In this document: positions 1-5,422 of the stretch, piece by piece
Layout: the number at the start of each line of letters is the position of its first letter
Numbering within the stretch: the first letter of the stretch is position 1
From: Flavobacteriaceae bacterium
GTDB taxonomy: Bacteria > Bacteroidota > Bacteroidia > Flavobacteriales > Flavobacteriaceae
Assembly (NCBI GenBank): GCA_016649785.1
Contig: JAENXB010000075.1
Location: 1-11,796 of the forward strand
Direction: 5' to 3'
DNA: 11,796 bases
The notes under the pieces: generated by a model
Databases searched by the model: none
Told to the model about the DNA's origin: nothing
Seen by the model: the letters and a program-made list of their open reading frames with translations, nothing else
Position numbers and translations under genes: made by a program

Positions 1-113
1 GCATCCTGAGCTTTGCTCAACTTGGAAGCCGACACCATTTTCATGGCGCTGGTGATTTGCATGGTTGATGAAACCGATTTAATCCTGCTGCGTAAATCTT
101 TTAAGTTTGCCAT
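1..113 (-). CDS. atpG: ATP synthase F1 subunit gamma (partial, N-terminus only)
   Basis: Reading the minus strand from the ATG at 113-111 gives MANLKDLRSRIKSVSSTMQI followed by TSAMKMVSASKLSKAQDA, the highly conserved N-terminal helix of the F1 gamma subunit. This helix forms one half of the coiled-coil rotor shaft inside the alpha3-beta3 head. Only about 37 codons are present; the rest of the gene lies beyond the left edge. It is the last visible gene of the atpB-E-F-H-A-G series and lies 65 bases after the atpA stop codon. The short conserved motif (T-Q/M-Q-I-T-x-A-M-K-M-V) is diagnostic, so identity is secure although most of the protein is not visible. Confidence 0.95.
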   Translation of the reverse strand, partial: MANLKDLRSRIKSVSSTMQITSAMKMVSASKLSKAQD

Positions 114-116
114 TTA

Positions 117-149
117 TTAGTATTGAGATATTAGAATTGAGTATTGAGA
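117..149. repeat. degenerate TATTGAG micro-repeat between atpA and atpG
   Basis: The atpA-atpG spacer holds imperfect tandem copies of a 6-8 base unit: TATTAG, TATTGAGA, TATTAG, AATTGAG, TATTGAGA. The unit has no coding sense and nothing like it occurs in the other spacers of this operon. From memory, similar degenerate TATTGAG/TATTAGA runs occur between genes in other flavobacterial genomes, so this may be a copy of a dispersed family; that is recollection and was not searched. Confidence 0.5.
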
Positions 150-178
150 AAAAAAATCAATTACTCCTTACTAAAAAT

Positions 179-1762
179 CTATTTAGCTTTATATTTTGCC
201 GAAAGCTCTTTTGCCGTGGTCACCAAAACATCTGTCATTTCATCTGTCAGTTTTCCGGCTTTAAGACCATCTAAAACGTCCCTGTGTTTTACTTTAAGGT
301 ATTCCAGGTAGTCTTTTTCAAATTCTTTTACTTTTACTACCGGAACATCTCTTAACAGGTTTTTTGCTCCAGCAAAAATAATGGCGACTTGTTCCTCAAC
401 AGGAAATGGGTCATTTTCCGCCTGTTTCAAAATTTCCACGTTACGCTTTCCTCTTTCAATAATATTCAAGGTTGCAGCATCCAAATCGGAACCAAACTTG
501 GCGAAAGCCTCTAATTCACGATATTGGGCCTGGTCGAGTTTAAGTGTACCGGCAACTTTTTTCATTGATTTGATCTGTGCATTCCCACCTACCCGAGATA
601 CAGAAATACCCACGTCAATTGCAGGACGTACCCCTGAGTTAAATAAATCGGAAGTTAAGAAAATCTGACCGTCTGTAATTGAAATTACGTTAGTAGGGAT
701 ATAAGCGGCAACATCTCCCGCCTGGGTTTCAACAATTGGCAATGCGGTTAACGAACCGCCACCTTTTACTAAATGTCTTATAGAATCCGGCAAATCGTTC
801 ATTTCACTGGCGATCTTGTCGTTATTGATAATCTTGGCTGCACGTTCCAACAATCTGGAGTGAAGGTAAAATACATCCCCAGGATATGCTTCCCGTCCCG
901 GTGGACGACGCAATAACAAGGAAACTTCACGATATGCCACCGCTTGTTTCGACAAATCGTCATATACAATAAGTGCAGGACGACCGGTATCCCTGAAATA
1001 TTCCCCGATGGATGCACCTGCAAATGGAGCATAAACCTGCATTGGAGCAGGATCTGAAGCATTTGCCGCAACAATGGTAGTGTAAGCTAAAGCTCCTTTA
1101 TCTTCCAATACTTTTGCGATTCCCGCAACCGTAGAAGCTTTTTGACCAATAGCAACATATATACAATATACCGGTTCACCGGCATCGTAAAATTCTTTTT
1201 GATTCAGGATGGTATCGATACAAACAGCGGTTTTACCGGTTTGACGGTCACCAATTACCAATTCCCTTTGTCCCCTTCCCACCGGCACCATAGCATCTAT
1301 AGCTTTAATCCCTGTTTGTAAAGGTTCGGTTACGGGTTGGCGGTAAATTACCCCGGGTGCTTTCCGGTCAAGTGGCATCTCAAAAGTTTCCCCTTGAATT
1401 GGCCCTTTCCCATCAATAGGAGTTCCTAAGGTATTTATTACCCTTCCGGAAATTCCTTCACCCACTTTTATGGAAGCAATACGCTGCGTTCTTTTAACAA
1501 CAGATCCTTCCTTGATCTCTTTGGTTGGTCCTAAAAGAACTACCCCAACATTGTCTTCTTCAAGGTTTAGAACGATTCCTTCTAAACCACTTTCAAATTC
1601 AACTAATTCCCCGTATTGGGCGTTTCCTAATCCATAAATACGCGCAATACCATCTCCAACGGTAAGCACTGTACCCACTTCATCTAATGAAGCTTTCGCT
1701 TCAAAACCTGAAAGTTGTTTTTTTAAAATTGCTGAAACTTCAGCGGGATTTACTTCGGCCAT
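179..1762 (-). CDS. atpA: ATP synthase F1 subunit alpha
   Basis: The 527-residue protein is the non-catalytic nucleotide-binding subunit of the F1 head, on the cytoplasmic side of the inner membrane. The N-terminal beta-barrel domain covers about residues 25-95. The Walker A motif GDRQTGKT is at 171-178 and the Walker B strand LIVYDDL at 264-270. The arginine finger that reaches the catalytic site on beta is R390 in GISVSRVGG. It is a little longer than the 513-residue E. coli protein; part of the extra length is an insert of about seven residues around 313-335, before GGGSLTALPI. All key residues are present. The ATG start at 1762 gives the usual MAEVNPAEVS beginning. The gene follows atpH by 46 bases, and that spacer carries a GC-rich hairpin (1782-1800). 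The stop codon is TAG. Confidence 0.98.
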   Translation of the reverse strand: MAEVNPAEVSAILKKQLSGFEAKASLDEVGTVLTVGDGIARIYGLGNAQYGELVEFESGLEGIVLNLEEDNVGVVLLGPTKEIKEGSVVKRTQRIASIKVGEGISGRVINTLGTPIDGKGPIQGETFEMPLDRKAPGVIYRQPVTEPLQTGIKAIDAMVPVGRGQRELVIGDRQTGKTAVCIDTILNQKEFYDAGEPVYCIYVAIGQKASTVAGIAKVLEDKGALAYTTIVAANASDPAPMQVYAPFAGASIGEYFRDTGRPALIVYDDLSKQAVAYREVSLLLRRPPGREAYPGDVFYLHSRLLERAAKIINNDKIASEMNDLPDSIRHLVKGGGSLTALPIVETQAGDVAAYIPTNVISITDGQIFLTSDLFNSGVRPAIDVGISVSRVGGNAQIKSMKKVAGTLKLDQAQYRELEAFAKFGSDLDAATLNIIERGKRNVEILKQAENDPFPVEEQVAIIFAGAKNLLRDVPVVKVKEFEKDYLEYLKVKHRDVLDGLKAGKLTDEMTDVLVTTAKELSAKYKAK

Positions 1763-1781
1763 AATTATTTAGAATAAAATT

Positions 1782-1800
1782 GGCACGCACCTGGCGCGCC
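1782..1800 (-). promoter_or_regulatory. GC-rich RNA hairpin in the atpA leader
   Basis: On the transcribed (minus) strand the sequence GGCGCGC-CAGGT-GCGTGCC folds into a 7-bp stem with a 5-base loop. Six pairs are G-C. The seventh is G.U in RNA (1797 with 1785); on the plus strand the same position would be a C/A mismatch, so the stem is uninterrupted only in the atp mRNA. It lies 9 bases after the atpH stop codon and 19 bases before the atpA ATG, inside otherwise AT-rich sequence. No U-run follows, so it is not an intrinsic terminator. A role in mRNA processing, stability or atpA translation is inference. Confidence 0.5.
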
Positions 1801-1808
1801 TGTTTTAA

Positions 1809-2363
1809 TTAAATTTTTGAAATGAATGTGTTGTTTTTAAATTTTCTCCCCAAATTACTGAGATTTGCAGCAACACTTGCATTATATTGAATGTCACCTA
1901 TCCTCAAGATAAAACCTCCAATTATTTTAGGATCTATATTATTTATAATGTTTGCGCCATTCCCGGTAAGGTCCTTGATTTTATTGAGGATCTTGGTTTC
2001 CAGTTGGGCGTTGAGCGGAACTGCCGTGGTTACTGTAGCAACCTGAATATGGTTCATCTCATTATATAAAAATGTATATTTTTGAGCTACCCATTTTAAA
2101 AGAGCGATCCTGTTATTTTCCAAAAGCACATCAAAAGCTCCTAAAGTAACAGCATGCATATCTTTGAATATTTCAAGCAAGATATTTTTCTTAAGCTCCG
2201 GCTTTACCACCGGGCTGGAAAGAACATCCTGAAGTTCATCACTTCCAATGATGGTTTTAGAAATGGTTTCCATATCGTTGTTCACCAAATCTGAGATGTT
2301 TTGATCCTTTGCCAAGTCTAATATTGCTTTCGCATAGCGTTGTGCCGCCCTAGTTCCTTTCAT
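1809..2363 (-). CDS. atpH: ATP synthase F1 subunit delta (stalk, OSCP-like)
   Basis: The 184-residue protein is the delta/OSCP subunit that ties the top of the F1 head to the b-subunit stator. The N-terminal helical bundle covers about residues 1-105 and starts with the conserved pattern RAAQRYAKAILDLA. The C-terminal domain has the family hallmark IIGGFILRIGD...ASV at about 147-164. Length is normal for the family. Translation starts at an ATG only 4 bases after the atpF stop codon, which suggests translational coupling. The stop codon is TAA, followed after 9 bases by the GC-rich hairpin in the atpA leader. Sequence conservation is low as usual for delta, but position in the operon and the C-terminal motif settle identity. 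Confidence 0.96.
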   Translation of the reverse strand: MKGTRAAQRYAKAILDLAKDQNISDLVNNDMETISKTIIGSDELQDVLSSPVVKPELKKNILLEIFKDMHAVTLGAFDVLLENNRIALLKWVAQKYTFLYNEMNHIQVATVTTAVPLNAQLETKILNKIKDLTGNGANIINNIDPKIIGGFILRIGDIQYNASVAANLSNLGRKFKNNTFISKI

Positions 2364-2367
2364 AGTG

Positions 2368-2868
2368 TTATTTTAAGGTAACATCTTCCAACATCTCTTC
2401 AACCAACCTGTATTGTTGTTCTGAGCTGGATAATTCCTTGCGAATCACCTTTTCAGCGATCTCAATGGACAATTCGGCAACCTGGTTCTTAAGATCGGCT
2501 AAAGCTGCGTTCTTTTCGTTTTGTATGGTGATTTGAGCCTGGGCAACAATTTTATCGGCTTTCTCCTGGGCTTCTGAAGAGGCTTCTGTAACAATCCTCT
2601 CTTTCAACTCCCTGGCTTCCTTTAGCATGGAATCCCTTTGTAAACGCGCCTCTTGCAATAACTTTTCATTATCGGCATTGAGATTTTGCATTTCCTTTCT
2701 TGCTTTTTCGGCAGAATCCAACGCATCTTTAATACCTTCTTCACGAGTGTTCAAAGAGTCTAAAATGGGTTTCCAGGCGAATTTTTTCAGTAAAAAAATC
2801 AAGACAATAAGGATTGCCAGCTGCCAGAAAAATAACCCAAAAGAAAAATCATTTATTAACTTATCCAT
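2368..2868 (-). CDS. atpF: ATP synthase F0 subunit b (stator)
   Basis: The 166-residue protein is the peripheral-stalk subunit b. A single N-terminal membrane helix (about residues 8-28, FGLFFWQLAILIVLIFLLKK) is followed by the conserved KPILDSLNTRE stretch at about 33-43. A long charged, alanine-rich helix from about 45 to 150 is typical of the dimeric right-handed coiled coil. It is encoded as a single b, with no b/b' pair. Length is normal. The ATG start at 2868 lies 93 bases after atpE, with the attenuator-like hairpin at 2916-2950 in that spacer. It anchors delta (atpH, 4 bases downstream) and contacts subunit a. Confidence 0.97.
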   Translation of the reverse strand: MDKLINDFSFGLFFWQLAILIVLIFLLKKFAWKPILDSLNTREEGIKDALDSAEKARKEMQNLNADNEKLLQEARLQRDSMLKEARELKERIVTEASSEAQEKADKIVAQAQITIQNEKNAALADLKNQVAELSIEIAEKVIRKELSSSEQQYRLVEEMLEDVTLK

Positions 2869-2915
2869 AAACTGATGTTATTAACCTTAGGTACAATGGG
2901 TACAAATTTGAATTT

Positions 2916-2950
2916 AAAAAAAACCTTGTAACCAACCGTTACAAGGTTTT
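2916..2950 (-). terminator. intrinsic terminator / attenuator after atpE
   Basis: On the minus strand a perfect 13-bp inverted repeat AAAACCTTGTAAC / GTTACAAGGTTTT (arms 2950-2938 and 2932-2920) encloses a 5-base loop. It runs directly into eight U residues (2923-2916, the last four of the stem included). It begins 12 bases after the atpE stop codon, and the next gene, atpF, begins 48 bases after the U-run. This is the classical layout of a Rho-independent terminator. Because atpF, H, A and G must still be transcribed, it is most likely a partial terminator or an mRNA 3'-end stabiliser for atpB-atpE. Confidence 0.75.
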
Positions 2951-2961
2951 AGTTTGTTTAA

Positions 2962-3153
2962 TTACACTGCGAATAATGCAGCAAAAGCAATTCCTTCCAA
3001 CAAAGCGGCAATAATAATCATCGCTGTTTGAATCTTTCCGGTTGCTTCAGGTTGACGCGCTATCGCATCCATTGCTGAACCACCGATCATTCCAAGACCA
3101 ATACCTGCTCCAATCACAATTAAACCTGCTCCTACCATTACTGGGATTTCCAT
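2962..3153 (-). CDS. atpE: ATP synthase F0 subunit c (proton ring)
   Basis: The 63-residue hairpin of two membrane helices forms the rotary c-ring. Helix 1 (about 5-28) carries the GxGxGxG packing motif at 15-21. The polar loop holds the conserved ARQPE at about 32-36. Helix 2 (about 42-62) carries the ion-binding carboxylate E53 in LLEGIAFAALF. Residues typical of sodium-binding c subunits are absent: there is no helix-1 glutamine, and glycine rather than Ser/Thr follows the glutamate. Proton coupling is therefore expected. It is at the short end of the family but complete. It lies 45 bases after atpB and is followed by a strong hairpin plus U-run, which may help it be made in the 8-15 fold excess the ring needs. 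Confidence 0.97.
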   Translation of the reverse strand: MEIPVMVGAGLIVIGAGIGLGMIGGSAMDAIARQPEATGKIQTAMIIIAALLEGIAFAALFAV

Positions 3154-3198
3154 AACTATCTATTTAAAATTAAACTTAAAAAACTCTTCCTATAACAA

Positions 3199-4302
3199 CT
3201 AAATTACCGGTATATCCTCACCGTGATCTTTTGGATGATCTTCGTGTTCTTCAACCGCCATTCCTATATACAATGCGCTTAGCAAAGTAAAAATATAGGC
3301 TTGCAGAAAAGCAACCAATAATTCAATTAACGATATAAATAATGTAAAACCAAAGAATGCGGGGCTGGCGATCCAGTTTTGAAATATAAAGATCAATCCC
3401 AACAAGCTCATGACAACCACGTGTCCCGCCATCATATTCGCAAATAAACGGATCATTAAGGCAAAGGGTTTTGTCAACATTCCCAGCACCTCAATTGGCA
3501 TCAAAATTATCTTCATTGGTACCGGTACTCCCGGCATCCAGAAAATATGTTTCCAATAATGTTTATTCCCGCTAAATTGTACGATTATAAATGTGACCAA
3601 TGCCAGTCCAAGAGTGATGGCTATATTTCCTGTAACGTTAATTCCAAAAGGTGTTAACCCAAGCAGGTTTAAAATAAGGATAAAGAAAAACACCGTAAGC
3701 AAAAAGCTCATGTATTTTTTATATCGAGGTCCAATATTGGGTTTTGCAATATCGTCACGCACATAAATTACCAATGGTTCCAAAACCCGGCTAAAACCTT
3801 TCGGGATACTCCTTTTTTGATAATTTTTGGCCAACGCCCAAAACATAAGGAACATCAATATAGCAACGGTGATCATTGCTATCACGTTCTTGGTGATAGA
3901 AAAATCCAAAGGTTTTTCATTTGTTGGGAAACCATTTTCTCCATATTCAATGATGCCTTCAGCTCCTGTTTTGTATATTTTGCTGTGGTAAAGTTTGTAG
4001 TAATTCCCATCAAGTTCGACAAGTTCCTCGCCGTGATGAAATTTTGAAGCTAAAAATACTTTTAAGCCTCCATCCCAAATGATCACGGGAAGCGGAAACC
4101 CGTAATGTTCACCTTTTTCTCCATCAGAAAAGAAAGTAAAATAGTGAGAATCTTTAAGGTGATGCCCTAAAAATTCCTTCACCCCGGTTTTAGTATCAAT
4201 TTTTCCTGTAGTTTCTTCCTCTGCTTCCTTAGCGTTCAGATTTAATGAAACCAGGACAAAAAGGCCGGCCAATAAAATTTTAAAAATGTTTTCCTTTCGC
4301 AT
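3199..4302 (-). CDS. atpB: ATP synthase F0 subunit a, with periplasmic N-terminal extension
   Basis: Subunit a provides the two proton half-channels next to the c-ring. An upstream in-frame TTG at 4320 is possible, but the ATG at 4302 (MRKENIFKILLAGLF) gives a clean signal peptide with cleavage likely after LNLNA, so I start there (367 residues). A hydrophilic extension of about 110 residues follows, before the first membrane helix at about 138-158. That is much longer than in E. coli (271 residues) but usual in Bacteroidota. The essential arginine is R285 (MIRLFANMMAGH), and the LQAYIFTLLSALYI helix follows near the C-terminus. The C-terminal tail EEHEDHPKDHGED is rich in His and acidic residues. 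A -7 promoter element lies 35 bases upstream. Confidence 0.95.
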   Translation of the reverse strand: MRKENIFKILLAGLFVLVSLNLNAKEAEEETTGKIDTKTGVKEFLGHHLKDSHYFTFFSDGEKGEHYGFPLPVIIWDGGLKVFLASKFHHGEELVELDGNYYKLYHSKIYKTGAEGIIEYGENGFPTNEKPLDFSITKNVIAMITVAILMFLMFWALAKNYQKRSIPKGFSRVLEPLVIYVRDDIAKPNIGPRYKKYMSFLLTVFFFILILNLLGLTPFGINVTGNIAITLGLALVTFIIVQFSGNKHYWKHIFWMPGVPVPMKIILMPIEVLGMLTKPFALMIRLFANMMAGHVVVMSLLGLIFIFQNWIASPAFFGFTLFISLIELLVAFLQAYIFTLLSALYIGMAVEEHEDHPKDHGEDIPVI

Positions 4303-4336
4303 TCTCGGATATAGTTTCAATCTATAAAATTCGGTG

Positions 4337-4344
4337 CAAATGTA
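4337..4344 (-). promoter_or_regulatory. putative Bacteroidota -7 promoter element for the atp operon
   Basis: On the minus strand TACATTTG matches the Bacteroidota -7 consensus TAnnTTTG at every fixed position. It lies 34 bases before the atpB ATG at 4302, in a 108-base spacer after the preceding gene. The -33 TTG box is not well matched: ATG at 4370-4368 has the right spacing of 23 bases. Transcription would start around 4330 and give a leader of roughly 30 bases. It suggests the atp genes can be transcribed separately from the upstream sprE-bactofilin-atpZ run. Confidence 0.55.
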
Positions 4345-4410
4345 AACAATTAAATAAAAATATATTCCATAAAAACATTAATAAGTTGACATGGTCAAAA
4401 ATCCTTGTAA

Positions 4411-4800
4411 TTAATTGTTATTCTTGAAGTTGGCGCGGTTAAGAACCCGCACCAAATAAAAAATCTCAACCCCAACACAAACAAAGTAAGGGACAAAAAA
4501 GTGCAAAAACACAGATTTATTTATTTCCAAATCCAGGATTTTTATGCCCAAAAAGAACAGTCCTAATTTTAAAACTCCCGCTGCCAGAAAGATATATCCA
4601 AATTGGTGAATGAGTTTTTTCTTAAAAAAAACAAAATTCATAAGAAGTATATAAGTAAAAAGAAAATTGAATTTATAACTGAAGTTTATTAATTCCCTTG
4701 ATTCTGTATAATAGGATGAAAAGCCTTTTGTGTGTATCAGGTAAGTAGTGAGAAGGATCAATATGAAAACGAAAGAGAGCCTGGCTGCTTTATAAACCAT
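4411..4800 (-). CDS. small four-helix membrane protein, DUF6168-like, in the AtpI position
   Basis: The 129-residue protein has four predicted membrane helices at about 5-23, 40-58, 67-86 and 96-118, with short charged loops (FKKKLIHQ at 59-66) and a basic Asn-rich tail. I believe it belongs to the flavobacterial DUF6168 family, from memory rather than a search. It sits between atpZ and atpB, exactly where atpI is found in many other bacteria, and has the same size and helix number as AtpI. Lysine 78 lies within the third helix (AAGVLKLGLF), an unusual place for a charge. It may replace AtpI in c-ring assembly or ion supply; that is inference from position and topology. It starts 12 bases after atpZ. 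Confidence 0.8.
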   Translation of the reverse strand: MVYKAARLSFVFILILLTTYLIHTKGFSSYYTESRELINFSYKFNFLFTYILLMNFVFFKKKLIHQFGYIFLAAGVLKLGLFFLGIKILDLEINKSVFLHFFVPYFVCVGVEIFYLVRVLNRANFKNNN

Positions 4801-4812
4801 TAAAATTTGAAA

Positions 4813-5031
4813 TTATTTATTGATGTTCTTTAATTGCTTAAGTACAATATAAAGCGAAGCAAATACGCCAAACAACACCAGTCCTATGGTAAACCAGTTT
4901 TTATTTGAGGGAAAACGCTCGTCCAATTTTTTACCTATCCAGGCGCAAACAAAAATAGTTGCCCCCATCTGGAAACCAATTCCCGATAATACCGCCCAGC
5001 TTCTAAGCCGACTTTTCTTCTCGTTTTCCAT
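4813..5031 (-). CDS. atpZ: AtpZ/AtpI family F0F1 ATP synthase accessory protein
   Basis: The protein has two membrane helices (about 12-32 and 46-64), joined by the conserved short loop GKKLDERFPSNKNW. This is the AtpZ pattern, formerly called 'F0F1-ATPase subunit (ATPase gene1)'. In Bacillus, AtpZ together with AtpI has been linked to magnesium/calcium supply and c-ring assembly for ATP synthase. The frame also has a GTG at 5037 giving two more residues. I prefer the ATG at 5031 (72 residues), with the purine-rich AAGGAAGG just upstream. That start lies inside the bactofilin gene, overlapping it by 29 bases, so the two are probably translationally coupled. Confidence 0.88.
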   Translation of the reverse strand: MENEKKSRLRSWAVLSGIGFQMGATIFVCAWIGKKLDERFPSNKNWFTIGLVLFGVFASLYIVLKQLKNINK

Positions 5032-5419
5032 TTTCACCTTCCTTTTTTAAGGATTTAATAGCCCCTTTCATCTCACAGGAAGCATTAAAAGCGGCTCCGG
5101 GTTCTATCGCCAGTTTACCAGCAATTACTTCCCCTTCAATAACGGCTGTAGCTCTTAGGGTCAAGGTTTCCACAACGGATAATTTTCCTGAAAATTTTCC
5201 TTCAAAATCGGCATTCTGACAATTTAAACTGCCATTTATAAAGCCACCTTTACTTATCACAACTTTACCTGCAGTTTTTAATGTTCCTTTCAGGGTTCCT
5301 TCTATCCTAAATCCACCTTTGGCCTGAATATCGCCGGTAATAATGGTGCCGGCAGAAATCCGGTTTTGCTCTTTGCTGACTTCTGATGTAGGTTTTGATT
5401 TATCTTTATTTGAAAACAT
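5003..5419 (-). CDS. bactofilin family polymer-forming protein
   Basis: The 138-residue protein has a single bactofilin (polymer-forming, formerly DUF583) domain at about residues 18-122. It shows the typical six-residue beta-helix periodicity of glycine and hydrophobic residues (GTIITGDIQAKGGFRIEGTL, then repeated G-x-V/L-x-I/L-x patterns). Flanking tails are hydrophilic and disordered: Lys/Ser-rich at the start, Lys/Glu-rich at the end. Bactofilins polymerise into cytoskeletal filaments without nucleotides, often attached to the membrane or cell wall. Two cysteines (67 and 115) lie within the domain. It starts 3 bases after the sprE stop codon and its end overlaps atpZ by 29 bases. It is thus the link between the secretion/gliding gene and the ATP synthase cluster. 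The specific role here is unknown. Confidence 0.92.
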   Translation of the reverse strand: MFSNKDKSKPTSEVSKEQNRISAGTIITGDIQAKGGFRIEGTLKGTLKTAGKVVISKGGFINGSLNCQNADFEGKFSGKLSVVETLTLRATAVIEGEVIAGKLAIEPGAAFNASCEMKGAIKSLKKEGENGKREEKSA

Positions 5420-5422
5420 AAA

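Noticed and set aside
1793..1812. GGCGCGCC next to TTAATTAA, two rare-cutter sites used in cloning linkers
   Set aside because: TTAATTAA contains the atpH stop codon and is ordinary in AT-rich DNA; GGCGCGCC is one side of the natural hairpin. Genes on both sides are continuous with the operon, so an engineered linker is unlikely.
2890..2905. Direct repeat GGTACAA-TG-GGTACAA before atpF
   Set aside because: Two 7-base copies are too short to separate from chance, and no known site matches them.
2903..2935. Second promoter for atpF (CAAATTTG with a TTG 22 bases upstream on the minus strand)
   Set aside because: It has one mismatch to TAnnTTTG and lies in AT-rich DNA overlapping the hairpin; too weak to call without transcript data.
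4303..4320. TTG start of atpB giving six more residues
   Set aside because: The ATG at 4302 gives a better signal peptide with a basic start (MRKEN), and the longer version needs a rare start codon.
4386..4398. TTGAC-ATG-GTCAA palindrome after the DUF6168-like gene
   Set aside because: It has only a 5-bp stem and no U-run on the minus strand, so it is not a convincing terminator or operator.
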